The notes: generated from the letters alone by a model not told the origin. DNA of 53,868 nt from Amycolatopsis circi (GCF_003385235.1 NZ_PQIA01000058.1:1-53868), one strand, 5' to 3'. Shown: positions 7,209-15,247, counted from the first letter of the stretch. Numbers and translations are program-made.

Positions 7209-8563
7209 AACGGTTGCTGATCGCCAATCGCGGCGAAATCGCGGTCCGGATCATCCGCGCGGCCAACGACCTCGGGATCGAGACGGTCGCGGTCGTCAGC
7301 GAGGCGGACCGGAGCGCCGCGCACGCGCTGCTCGCCGACCAGGTCGTCCCGATCGGCCCGGCCCCGGCGACGAAGAGCTATCTGGTGGCCGACGCGATTC
7401 TCGCCGCGGCAAAGGAATCCGGTGCGGACGCGGTGCATCCGGGCTACGGGTTCCTGTCCGAGCGCGCGTCATTCGCCGCGGCGGTGGCGGATGCGGGACT
7501 GACGTTCGTCGGCCCGGAGGCCTCGGTCATCGAGCAGATGGGGGACAAGGTCCGCGCTCGGCAGGTCGCGCAGGCGGCCGGGGTGCCGACGGTGCCCGGG
7601 ACACCCGGCGGAGTGCCCGATGTGGCCGAAGCGGTCGCGGCGGCGGGCGAGATCGGGTATCCGATCATGCTCAAGGCCGCGGCCGGCGGCGGCGGCCGGG
7701 GGATTCGGGTGGTCGCGAACGAGGCCGAGTTGAAGGTCGCGTTCCCGCAGGCGTCCGGCGAGGCGGCGAGCGCTTTCGGCGACGGGCAGATGTACCTGGA
7801 GCGATTCGTGCGGGCCGCGCGGCACGTCGAGGTGCAGGTGCTCGGCGACGGTTCCGAGACGGTGCACGTCTTCGAGCGCGAGTGTTCGCTGCAGCGACGG
7901 CGGCAGAAGGTGGTCGAGGAAGCTCCGTCGCCGGGCATCGACGAGCGGATCCGGACCGAGATGACGTCCGCGGCGGTGCGGCTGTGCAAGGAGGTCGGCT
8001 ACCGCAGCGCGGGCACCTGCGAGTTTCTCGTGGACGACGAGACCGGCGAGTTCTTCTTCATCGAGATGAACACCCGGATCCAGGTCGAGCACCCGGTCAC
8101 CGAACTGATCACCGGGATCGACCTGGTCGCCGAGCAGTTGCGGATCGCGGCCGGGGAACCGTTGCGGTTCAAGCAATCGGACGTGACCAAGCGTGGGCAC
8201 GCCGTCGAATTCCGGGTGTGCGCCGAGGATCCGGAGCGCAATTTCCTTCCTGGTCCCGGAAAAATCGGCGACGTGCGCTTGCCGGGCGGGCCGTGGGTCC
8301 GTACCGACACGTGGCTCGCGCCGGGCAGCCAGGTGCCGCCGTTCTACGATTCCTTGGTGGCCAAGGTGGTCGTGTGGGGCGACGACCGGCCGACCGCGTT
8401 GCGCCGGGCGAAGCGGGCACTGTCCGAATTGGTCGTCGAAGGCGTTCCCACCACCACGACGCTGCTGATCGAACTCCTCGGGCAGCAATGGTTCGCCGAC
8501 GGCGCGTTCACCACCGGGACGCTCGAAGAGTGGCTCACCCAGCGAGCGGAGGCGGGCGCATGA
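7205..8563 (+). CDS. accC: Biotin carboxylase subunit
   Basis: 452 residues, full length for AccC. The N-terminal domain starts MKRLLIANRGEIAVRIIRAA. The ATP-grasp region has AAGGGGRGIRV, then ECSLQRRRQKVVEEAPSP and FIEMNTRIQVEHPVTE, which hold the metal-binding Glu and Asn and the catalytic Arg. It carboxylates biotin using bicarbonate and ATP. It overlaps both neighbours by ATGA, so expression is coupled to the carrier protein and the carboxyltransferase genes. The context argues against fatty-acid synthesis and for a dedicated catabolic carboxylase. Confidence 0.93.
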   Translation: MKRLLIANRGEIAVRIIRAANDLGIETVAVVSEADRSAAHALLADQVVPIGPAPATKSYLVADAILAAAKESGADAVHPGYGFLSERASFAAAVADAGLTFVGPEASVIEQMGDKVRARQVAQAAGVPTVPGTPGGVPDVAEAVAAAGEIGYPIMLKAAAGGGGRGIRVVANEAELKVAFPQASGEAASAFGDGQMYLERFVRAARHVEVQVLGDGSETVHVFERECSLQRRRQKVVEEAPSPGIDERIRTEMTSAAVRLCKEVGYRSAGTCEFLVDDETGEFFFIEMNTRIQVEHPVTELITGIDLVAEQLRIAAGEPLRFKQSDVTKRGHAVEFRVCAEDPERNFLPGPGKIGDVRLPGGPWVRTDTWLAPGSQVPPFYDSLVAKVVVWGDDRPTALRRAKRALSELVVEGVPTTTTLLIELLGQQWFADGAFTTGTLEEWLTQRAEAGA

Positions 8564-9450
8564 GCGGCGCGACGCCCGCCCGGTACAGCTGGGGCGGCGA
8601 CGAGCACATTTTCGTCGAGCTGGCCGAGGAAATGAGCCTGCAGGCCAACTTCCGCGCGATGGCGATCACCACGTCGCTGCGCGAGAACCGGCCGGACGGC
8701 GTCGTGGAGATCTGCCCGGCGAACGCGTCCTACCAGGTCCGCTACGACCCGGACGTGATCGAACCGCGCACCTTGATGGCGCACCTGCGCGACATCGAAG
8801 AGAAGGTCGGCGACGCGGCGGATTTCAGCCTCGCCACCCGCGTGGTCGAGATTCCGGTGCTGTATCAGGATCCCTGGACTACCGAAACGCTGATGCGATT
8901 CCGCGACCGGCATCAAGACCCGGACGCCACCGACATCGAGTACGCCGCGCGGATCAACGGATTCGCCGGGGCGGAGGAGTTCATCGCGGCACACAGCGGG
9001 GCGCCGTGGTTCGTCTCGATGGTCGGGTTCGTCGCCGGGCTGCCGTTCATGTACCAGATGGTGCCCCGGGAACGGCAGATCGTCGTGCCGAAATACCTGC
9101 GCCCGCGTACGGACACTCCTAAGCAGACAGTCGGGTACGGCGGCTGTTTCAGCTGCATCTACTCGGTTCGCGGGGCAGGCGGGTACCAGATGTTCGGCAT
9201 CACGCCCGCGCCGATTTACGATCCGGCGCAGGAACTTCCGGACTTCGACGATTTCATGGTGTTCTTCCGGCCCGGCGACATCGTGCGGTTCAGGCCGATC
9301 GACCGGGAGACCTACGACGAGTACGTCAAGGAGGTCGAGGCCGGAACGTTCCGGATCCGCTCGCGCCCGGTCGACTTCGGGCTGCGCGAGTACCTCGACG
9401 ACCCGGACGGCTTCACCGCGGGACTGATGGAGGTGCTCCGTGCCGATTGA
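8560..9450 (+). CDS. pxpB: PxpB/KipI-like subunit resembling the carboxyltransferase C/D domain of urea carboxylase
   Basis: 296 residues, longer than the roughly 220-240 of stand-alone PxpB. The middle contains DATDIEYAARINGF and the end YGGCFSCIYSVRGAGGYQMF. I recall both as closer to the AHS1 region of urea carboxylase (a NIEFIRRING segment and a GGYQFVGRT segment) than to PxpB of E. coli. It overlaps accC by ATGA and pxpC by 11 bases. With the carrier, biotin carboxylase and PxpC it makes a complete urea-carboxylase-like set in separate genes. The acceptor is unknown. Confidence 0.82.
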   Translation: MSGATPARYSWGGDEHIFVELAEEMSLQANFRAMAITTSLRENRPDGVVEICPANASYQVRYDPDVIEPRTLMAHLRDIEEKVGDAADFSLATRVVEIPVLYQDPWTTETLMRFRDRHQDPDATDIEYAARINGFAGAEEFIAAHSGAPWFVSMVGFVAGLPFMYQMVPRERQIVVPKYLRPRTDTPKQTVGYGGCFSCIYSVRGAGGYQMFGITPAPIYDPAQELPDFDDFMVFFRPGDIVRFRPIDRETYDEYVKEVEAGTFRIRSRPVDFGLREYLDDPDGFTAGLMEVLRAD

Positions 9451-10405
9451 GGTCCGCCAGCCCGGACTGGCCACGACGATCCAGGACGCCGGCCGCAACG
9501 GCTACTACGACGTCGGCATCCCGCCCTCCGGCGCGCTCGACCAGTACTCATACTCGGTCGCGAACCGCCTGGTGGGCAACGATCCCGGCGAAGCCGCACT
9601 TGAGTGTGTCTATTTGGGACCGGAGCTGCACTTCACCGAGGACACGGTCATCGCGATCACCGGTGCCGAGCTTCCGCCGAAACTCAACGGCGAGGAACGG
9701 CCGTTGTGGGAAGCGTTCGCGGTGAAAGCGGGCGATGTCCTCACCTTCGGGTTCTGCAAACGCGGCGCTCGCGCATACCTCGCGGTGAGCGGCGGCATTG
9801 ATGTCCCCTTGGTACTGGGCAGCCGATCCACTTACGGGCTGGGAAAACTCGGCGGGATCACCGGTGCGCCGCTCGTCGCCGGAGATGTCATTCCGGTGGG
9901 CACCGGCGCTGGCGTTCCCGGGCGTTCGCTGCCGGAATCTTTGCGTCCGGCTTTGTCGAAGGAAATCGAAGTCCGCGTCGTGATGGGTCTTTACGACCAC
10001 GTGCTCACCGACGCGGGCCGGGCGACGTTCCTGGACACCGACTGGACGCTCACCCCGGTCGCCGACCGCGTCGGTTTCCGTTACCAGGGCGCACAATTGG
10101 AGACCAAACCGCGCACGCCGCCATTCGGTGCCGGACAGGACCCGTCGAATATCGTGGACGCGCCTTACCCGATCGGCTCGATCCAGGTGCCCGGCGGTGT
10201 GGAACCGATCATCCTGCACCGAGACGCGGTGTCCGGCGGCGGGTACATGATGGTGGGCACTGTCCTCAGCGGAGACTTGGACCTGGTGGCGCAGTCCGCT
10301 CCGAATACCAAAACCCGTTTCGTAGCGGTCGATCTGGACGAAGCCCTCTCCATCCGCCGCGATTACCGCGCCCGCACTCAGCAAGCCGCTGATTCCCTGA
10401 GCTGA
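9440..10405 (+). CDS. pxpC: PxpC/KipA-like subunit, biotin-dependent carboxyltransferase family
   Basis: 321 residues from a GTG that overlaps the end of pxpB. It begins PIEVRQPGLATTIQDAGRNG and has DVGIPPSGALDQYSYSVANR and ALECVYLGP, the AHS2/KipA signature also found as a domain of urea carboxylase. In 5-oxoprolinase this subunit pairs with PxpB; in urea carboxylase it forms half of the N-carboxylating active site. Length is typical of PxpC. It is the last of the five ATP/biotin genes, and a tautomerase gene follows 12 bases later. Confidence 0.88.
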   Translation: MPIEVRQPGLATTIQDAGRNGYYDVGIPPSGALDQYSYSVANRLVGNDPGEAALECVYLGPELHFTEDTVIAITGAELPPKLNGEERPLWEAFAVKAGDVLTFGFCKRGARAYLAVSGGIDVPLVLGSRSTYGLGKLGGITGAPLVAGDVIPVGTGAGVPGRSLPESLRPALSKEIEVRVVMGLYDHVLTDAGRATFLDTDWTLTPVADRVGFRYQGAQLETKPRTPPFGAGQDPSNIVDAPYPIGSIQVPGGVEPIILHRDAVSGGGYMMVGTVLSGDLDLVAQSAPNTKTRFVAVDLDEALSIRRDYRARTQQAADSLS

Positions 10406-10417
10406 CAAGGAGTTCTC

Positions 10418-10603
10418 ATGCCCCACGTTCAGATCGACTGGTTTCCCGGTCGCACGACCGAGCAGAAACGCGAGCTGGCCGAGGTGCTGACCCGCGAGAT
10501 CTGCCGGATCGGCAAGTGCGCCCCGGAGTCGGTCGGCATCGTGTTCACCGACGTCGACACCGCGAACTGGGCGCGGGCGGGCAAGCTCTTCTCGGACAGC
10601 TGA
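10418..10603 (+). CDS. 4-oxalocrotonate tautomerase family protein
   Basis: 61 residues, typical of the 60-70 residue 4-OT subunit. The second codon encodes proline, so removal of Met exposes the catalytic Pro1 (PHVQIDWFPGRTTEQKRELA). Arg12 is kept within the GRTTEQKRE segment. Such enzymes move a proton between enol and keto forms in aromatic ring-cleavage pathways. The ribosome site AAGGAG is at 10407-10412. Its stop overlaps the ATG of the SRPBCC gene. Its presence suggests an enol or dienol intermediate in the pathway. Confidence 0.85.
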   Translation: MPHVQIDWFPGRTTEQKRELAEVLTREICRIGKCAPESVGIVFTDVDTANWARAGKLFSDS

Positions 10604-10992
10604 TGGCCACCCTTCGCTCCCACGTCCTGCTCGATGCTCCCGCCGACGCGGTGTGGCAGGTGATCGGCGACGTCGCGTCCGTCGCCGACTGGTTCCCGTT
10701 GATGAAGTCCTCCGCTGGCGATACGCAGCATCGCACCGTGGTCCTAGGGGATGGATCGGTCCTGGAAGAAGCTGTCGTCACTCACGATCCAGCCCGACGA
10801 CGGCTGCAGTACCGGGTGACCGGCGGCGATCTTCCCATCACCGCTCACCTCGGCACCGTAGATGTCCTGGAAATCGATGCGGTCCGGTCGATCGTCGTGT
10901 ACAGCACGGAAATCACCCCGGACTCGCTCGCCGACGCCTTCGACGCCGCCATCAGCGAGGCCGTCGCAGGCCTGCCCGCCCACCTGTCCTGA
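10603..10992 (+). CDS. SRPBCC family protein (START/Bet v1-like fold)
   Basis: 129 residues, beginning MATLRSHVLLDAPADAVWQV, with the typical VWQVIGDVASVADWFP opening of polyketide-cyclase/dehydrase-like SRPBCC proteins. The fold makes a deep hydrophobic pocket; members act as cyclases, hydratases or carriers. No catalytic residue can be assigned. It starts inside the tautomerase stop codon and ends four bases before the palindrome at 10996-11046, so it is the last gene of the operon. Confidence 0.75.
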   Translation: MATLRSHVLLDAPADAVWQVIGDVASVADWFPLMKSSAGDTQHRTVVLGDGSVLEEAVVTHDPARRRLQYRVTGGDLPITAHLGTVDVLEIDAVRSIVVYSTEITPDSLADAFDAAISEAVAGLPAHLS

Positions 10993-10995
10993 GGT

Positions 10996-11046
10996 CCGTG
11001 AAGGACTCCTTGAGGGAATCAGATTCCCTCAAGGAGTCCTTCACGG
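10996..11046. repeat. Type B palindromic repeat between convergent genes
   Basis: Perfect palindrome with arms 10996-11020 and 11022-11046 around a central A at 11021. Core GTGAAGGACTCCTTGAGGG. It begins four bases after the SRPBCC stop codon and contains the stop codon of the convergent MBL-fold gene (11041-11043). This is an ideal place for a bidirectional terminator. Confidence 0.92.
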
Positions 11047-11904
11047 CCTTTCCGAGAGCCGGTAGCCGGAGCCATCGGAGACCAGGCGCCCGCCGGTGGG
11101 CGGGGCGAAATGCGTGCCCAGCACGAGAGCGCCCGAATCGGCTAGTTCGGCCAGGAGACGACGGCGGGTCTTCTCGGATTCCGCCGGGTCGATGTCCACC
11201 GACGCGCCGATCTCCGGGTGCGCGAACTGCACGGGATGGTGCACCGCGTCCCCGGTGATCAACGCGGTTTCGCCGGAGCTGGTCAGTTCGATCGAGACGT
11301 GTCCCGGGGTGTGGCCGGGCGTCGGCAGCAACCGCACGCCGGACACGACTTCCACGCCCTCGGCAGGGACGTCCACCAGGTCCAGGAGTCCCGCGCGCTC
11401 CACCGGCAGCACGGAATCCTCGAACATCTGCCGACGCGGTCCGTCCATCTCGTAACCCGCCCAGAACTCCCGTTCGGCGCGGGCGGTGACGTAGCGGGCG
11501 GAGGCGAACGTCGGCACCCATTCGCCGTCCTGCTCGCGGGTGTTCCAGCCGACGTGGTCGGTGTGCAGGTGGGTGAGCAGCACCAGATCGACCTCGTCCG
11601 GCGCGAACCCGGCGGCGGTCAGCGCGTCCAGGTATCCGGTGTCGAGGTCGTGCCACGCCGGGTTGGCGCGGGTCTTCCCGTTGCCGACGCCGGTGTCCAC
11701 GAGGATCTTCATTCCGTCCTTCTCGAACGCGAAACTGTGGCTGTGCAAGCGAATCGCGCCGCCGTCGGCGAAGTCCGGACGCAACCAGCCCTCGCCCGAG
11801 ACGACCTCAGCGGTCGCGCCGGGAAGCAGCCACGGCCCGTTTGCGGCAGGGAATTCGATCTCGTCGACCCGATGGACGGTGACCTCACCGACGGTCCAGG
11901 ACAT
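11041..11904 (-). CDS. MBL-fold metallo-hydrolase
   Basis: 287 residues. The zinc motif HLHTDH is at residues 112-117, followed by PTPGHTPGHVSIE with further metal ligands and a C-terminal GTHFAPP segment. The length and motif spacing resemble quorum-quenching lactonases and methyl-parathion-hydrolase-like members, which hydrolyse lactones or esters; the true substrate is unknown. It is divergent from the AtzG-amidase-TetR genes across the palindrome at 11930-11974, so it is probably under the same TetR repressor. Its 3' end is convergent with the monooxygenase operon. A lactone or ester step in the same pathway is plausible but not shown. Confidence 0.85.
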   Translation of the reverse strand: MSWTVGEVTVHRVDEIEFPAANGPWLLPGATAEVVSGEGWLRPDFADGGAIRLHSHSFAFEKDGMKILVDTGVGNGKTRANPAWHDLDTGYLDALTAAGFAPDEVDLVLLTHLHTDHVGWNTREQDGEWVPTFASARYVTARAEREFWAGYEMDGPRRQMFEDSVLPVERAGLLDLVDVPAEGVEVVSGVRLLPTPGHTPGHVSIELTSSGETALITGDAVHHPVQFAHPEIGASVDIDPAESEKTRRRLLAELADSGALVLGTHFAPPTGGRLVSDGSGYRLSERP

Positions 11905-11929
11905 GAACAGTGCCTCCTTAACGCAACAT

Positions 11930-11974
11930 GTTTGCTTTAAGCGACAGTAGCCGCTACTGTCGCTTAAAGCAAAC
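11930..11974. promoter_or_regulatory. Perfect 45-bp palindrome, probable operator of the TetR regulator at 13499-14053
   Basis: Arms 11930-11951 and 11953-11974 are exactly complementary around one base at 11952. The inner part reads GCGACAGTAGCCGCTACTGTCGC and the outer parts TTTGCTTTAA and TTAAAGCAAA. It lies 25 bases upstream of the MBL-fold start and 21 bases upstream of the AtzG-like start, so one protein bound here could control both directions. AT-rich outer arms may overlap the two promoters. The size could hold two TetR dimers. Confidence 0.8.
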
Positions 11975-11995
11975 GCTTAGCTTTTAGGAGACCTC

Positions 11996-12196
11996 GTGCC
12001 CGACCTGACCCCCGACGAGGCAGCGCATCTCGCCGCCCGAGCCGGATTGCCGTTGGAAGCCGCCAGACATACCAACGTCGCCGCCGTGGCCAACCACATC
12101 CACTCCGTGGTATCCGTCCTGCGCGACCTGGATTTCGGCGACACCGCCCCGGCTTCCACCTACCAAGCGGAGGAGGACGTCCGTGTCGCTGGCTGA
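11996..12196 (+). CDS. Small AtzG-like (DUF4089) amidase partner
   Basis: 66 residues from a GTG preceded by AGGAG. The sequence DEAAHLAARAGLPLEAARHT, then HIHSVVSVLRDLDFGDTAP, follows the AtzG/GatC-like pattern: a first helix with AGLPL, a second helix, then a Pro/Ala tail. In the cyanuric acid pathway AtzG stabilises the amidase AtzE, which cleaves 1-carboxybiuret. The gene overlaps the amidase start by 14 bases, supporting a subunit role. Identification is by pattern and by position. Confidence 0.7.
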   Translation: MPDLTPDEAAHLAARAGLPLEAARHTNVAAVANHIHSVVSVLRDLDFGDTAPASTYQAEEDVRVAG

Positions 12197-13502
12197 CCTC
12201 ACCCTCGCCGAAGCCTTCGCCGCGATCCGGGACCGGCGCGTGTCGCCGGTCGAACTGGTCGAGGACGTCCTGACCCGCATCGACGAGGTAGAGCCCCGGC
12301 TGCACGCCTACGTCGCGGTGGACGCCGACCGGGCCCGCGCCGAAGCCGCAGAGCTTGGGCCGATCCGCGGCCCGCTGCACGGCATTCCCATGGGCTTGAA
12401 GGACCTGATCGACGTCGCCGGAACCGCGACCACCGCCAGTTCACAGGTCCGAGCCGGACATCGCGCGGAGCAAGACAGCACCGTCGCTGCCCAGCTCAAG
12501 GCCGCCGGAGCGGTCCTCCTCGGCAAAACCCACACGCACGAATTCGCCTACGGCCTCACGACTCCGCAGACGCACAACGCCCGCAACCCGTCCCGCGTGG
12601 CCGGTGGATCCAGCGGCGGTTCGGCAGTAGCCGTCGCCGCCGGTGCCGCGACGTTCGCCCTCGGCACCGACACCGGCGGCTCGATCCGGGTCCCCGCCGC
12701 GCTGAACGGAATCGTCGGCCTGAAACCGACTTACGGCCTCATCCCGCGGAACGGAGTGACGTCGCTGTCCTGGTCGCTGGACCACGTCGGCCCGCTCACC
12801 CGCACCGTCGAGGACGCCGCGCTGGTGCTGTCCGTCCTCATTGGACAACCAGTTCCGATCGGGCTTTCGGACCTGACCGGGCTGCGCGTCGGAGTCCCGA
12901 GCAACTACTACTTCGACCACCTCGACCCGGCGGTGGAAGCCGCAGTCCGCGAAGCCATCGACCACCTCGCCGAACTCGGGGCCGAACTGGTCGACGTCGA
13001 AATCCCGATGACCCGCTATCTCCAGGCGACGCACTGGGGCTTGATGGTCCCCGAGGCCACGGCGTACCACGAACGAAGCCTGCGCACCGTGCCCGACCAG
13101 TACGCCGCCGACGTCCGCGTCCTGCTCGAAGCTGGCGAACTGATGACCGCGGGCGACTACCTGCGCGCCCAACGCGCCCGAACCCTCATGCGTGAGGAAT
13201 GGACGCGGCTGTTCGAGAAGATCGACGTCCTCGCCGCACCGACCGTCCCGATGACCGCAGTCCCGGCTGGACAGGAGACGGTCACCTGGTCCGACGGCAC
13301 CGTCGAAGCAGTCTCGGACGCTTACGTGCGACTGTCGGCCCCCGCCAACATCACCGGCGCACCAGCCCTAACGCTCCCGATCGGCGAGGACCCCGACGGG
13401 ATGCCGATCGGCCTGCAACTGCTCGCCCGACCGCACGGCGAGCCGGTGCTGCTGCGGACCGGCCACGCACTGGAACGGACGCGGCTTACTGTGTCACGGT
13501 GA
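12183..13502 (+). CDS. Amidase-signature hydrolase (AtzE/GatA-like)
   Basis: 439 residues. The Ser-cisSer-Lys triad can be placed at Lys73 (in GIPMGLKDLID), Ser143 (in GGSSGGSAV) and Ser167 (in GTDTGGSIR). There is no C-terminal allophanate-hydrolase domain. Together with the AtzG-like gene it forms an AtzE-AtzG-type pair; AtzE acts on an N-carboxylated substrate. That fits with a urea-carboxylase-like set encoded a few genes away and recalls the pairing of carboxylase and amidase in urea amidolyase. The actual substrate is not visible in sequence. Confidence 0.88.
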   Translation: MSLADLTLAEAFAAIRDRRVSPVELVEDVLTRIDEVEPRLHAYVAVDADRARAEAAELGPIRGPLHGIPMGLKDLIDVAGTATTASSQVRAGHRAEQDSTVAAQLKAAGAVLLGKTHTHEFAYGLTTPQTHNARNPSRVAGGSSGGSAVAVAAGAATFALGTDTGGSIRVPAALNGIVGLKPTYGLIPRNGVTSLSWSLDHVGPLTRTVEDAALVLSVLIGQPVPIGLSDLTGLRVGVPSNYYFDHLDPAVEAAVREAIDHLAELGAELVDVEIPMTRYLQATHWGLMVPEATAYHERSLRTVPDQYAADVRVLLEAGELMTAGDYLRAQRARTLMREEWTRLFEKIDVLAAPTVPMTAVPAGQETVTWSDGTVEAVSDAYVRLSAPANITGAPALTLPIGEDPDGMPIGLQLLARPHGEPVLLRTGHALERTRLTVSR

Positions 13503-14053
13503 GCCAGAAGCGGATGGTGCGTCCCGGCGGGCGCAGCGCACGAGTCCAGGAATCGGTGCACGCCGCCGTCCGCGACCTGATCGCCGAATCGGGCCGGGAC
13601 GCGCTGACCGTGCCCCAGGTCGCCGCGCGGGCGGGCGTCACGCCGTCGACGATCTACCGGCGTTGGGGCGACCTGCAGGAACTCCTGTCCGACGTCGCGG
13701 TCGAGCGGCTGCGCCCGGAAGCGCCGCCGGAGGACCACGGTTCCCTCGCGGAGGACCTGGCGGCGTGGACCGAACTGTTCCTGGACGAGATGTCCTCGCC
13801 CGCGGGCCGGGCCTACATCCGCGACGCGCTCCTCGGCGATCCGGACGGAAGCAACGCCGGACAGTGCTCGGCGTACGCCGCTGACCAGGTGGAAGTCGTC
13901 CTGGCCAGGGCGGTCGCCCGGGGCGAAGCGGCACCGTCCGGCGAGACGGTGATGGACCGGGTGGTGGCGCCGATCATGTACCGGATCCTGTTCCGCCCGG
14001 ACGGCCTCGACGCCGCCTACGCCCGCCGGTTGGCGGCTGAGGTGCTGGCTTAG
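13499..14053 (+). CDS. TetR-family transcriptional regulator
   Basis: 184 residues from the GTG at 13499, which overlaps the amidase stop codon. The N-terminal helix-turn-helix reads LTVPQVAARAGVTPSTIYRR (with WGDLQELL after it), typical of TetR. The C-terminal ligand domain is of the TetR_C type with FLDEMSSPAGRAYIRDALLG. It is the last gene of the AtzG-amidase operon, so it probably represses its own operon and the divergent MBL gene through the 11930-11974 palindrome. Its 3' end overlaps the convergent GNAT gene by four bases. Confidence 0.88.
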   Translation: MSQKRMVRPGGRSARVQESVHAAVRDLIAESGRDALTVPQVAARAGVTPSTIYRRWGDLQELLSDVAVERLRPEAPPEDHGSLAEDLAAWTELFLDEMSSPAGRAYIRDALLGDPDGSNAGQCSAYAADQVEVVLARAVARGEAAPSGETVMDRVVAPIMYRILFRPDGLDAAYARRLAAEVLA

Positions 14054-15240
14054 AACCAGTGCACGCAGTGCGGCGCGCGATCGGACCGGAACAGCAGATC
14101 CGCCCGCCCAGCCGCCTCCCCGTGATGCGCCCGGACGTGCCCGGCCCGGACGAGCACGCTCGGCAGCGTCCCGCCGAGATAGATCGACCCCAGATCGCTC
14201 ACGTCCATCGACAAGTCAGGCGCGAGGTCCGTCCGCACGCACTCGGCCTTCCCGTCCCGCACGGTCAGCTGGTACCGGCCGTCCTGCTCCAGGAACGAGT
14301 CGGTCACGTCGAGGACCAGCGAACCGTCCGTGAACCAGCCGCGCGCGGTCAGGGCGCGTGGGACGTCCAGCAGCCGCACCCACAGCCAGTCCGTCTCGGT
14401 CGGCTCGGCCGCGCGCAGGTCCGCCAGCTGCCAGCGCAGCGGGTTCCCCGGCGGGAGGTGCTTGAACTCGATCTTCTTGACCAGGTCGTGCCCGAGCAGG
14501 AACTGGGTGAGCGCGGTAAACCCCGCGTCGTCGACCGCGATGACCTCGTCGACCGTCAGCGTGGCGTCGGTGACCAGGTAACTCGCGTACCCGTTCGCGA
14601 CGCCGTCCGCGTCCCGGTGCACGGCGAGGTAGCGCGGCTCCGGGCCGGTCGGCGGGTGTCCCGCGCCCAGCGCCCACCAGCGGTGCGGCCGCGACAACGC
14701 ACCAGGCTGAGTGCGGCGGTACCGGTCGTAGATCTCCTCCAGAAGCTCCCCGCAGTCAACCCGCCGCTGCAGCTCAACGGAGCCGGTCTCGACGCCGGCC
14801 CCGCGCGGTGCGGCGAAATCGGTGCGGTGCCGCTCGACGGTCAGCCGCTCCGTGTAGGTCGCCGGTCCGTAGCCGAACCGCCGGTAGATCACCGCTTCGC
14901 TGCAGAGCAGGACGGACAGGAACTCGCCGCGGGCACGGACGTCGGCGAGCTGTTCCTGCATCATCGTGCGGAGCACGCCTTGCCGCCGGTGCGTCGGCAG
15001 CACGCCGACGGCGGTCACGCCAGCGGTCGGGGCGACCACGTCGCCCGGCAGCGTGAGATCGAAGGAGTACGCGCCGGTGGTGCCGACCGGCTTCCCGTCC
15101 GGCGCGAAGGCGACCAGGCTCCGTTCTCGCTCGTAAGCGCCCAGGACACCGCTGCCCGCCGACTCGGGCCAATACCGGCCGAACGCGGCTTGGACGGTGC
15201 TGAAGTAGAGGTCGTAGTCGTTGTCGTGCCGAATTTCCAT
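14050..15240 (-). CDS. Eis-like GNAT N-acetyltransferase
   Basis: 396 residues, the length of the Eis/enhanced-intracellular-survival family, which has two GNAT domains and a sterol-carrier-like C-terminus. The first domain has AGVTAVGVLPTHRRQGVLRT, the acetyl-CoA loop. The C-terminus reads GSLVLDVTDSFLEQDGRYQL and LGSIYLGGTLPSVLVRAGHV, as in SCP2-like tails of Eis proteins. Known members acetylate aminoglycosides or protein lysines; the substrate here is unknown. It is downstream of xdhC but a strong hairpin lies between them. Confidence 0.88.
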   Translation of the reverse strand: MEIRHDNDYDLYFSTVQAAFGRYWPESAGSGVLGAYERERSLVAFAPDGKPVGTTGAYSFDLTLPGDVVAPTAGVTAVGVLPTHRRQGVLRTMMQEQLADVRARGEFLSVLLCSEAVIYRRFGYGPATYTERLTVERHRTDFAAPRGAGVETGSVELQRRVDCGELLEEIYDRYRRTQPGALSRPHRWWALGAGHPPTGPEPRYLAVHRDADGVANGYASYLVTDATLTVDEVIAVDDAGFTALTQFLLGHDLVKKIEFKHLPPGNPLRWQLADLRAAEPTETDWLWVRLLDVPRALTARGWFTDGSLVLDVTDSFLEQDGRYQLTVRDGKAECVRTDLAPDLSMDVSDLGSIYLGGTLPSVLVRAGHVRAHHGEAAGRADLLFRSDRAPHCVHWF

Positions 15241-15247
15241 CGCGGAG

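Noticed and set aside
12183..13502. GatA of the tRNA amidotransferase
   Set aside because: The neighbours are an AtzG-like gene, TetR and an MBL hydrolase, with no gatB; the length is shorter than typical GatA, and the context is catabolic.
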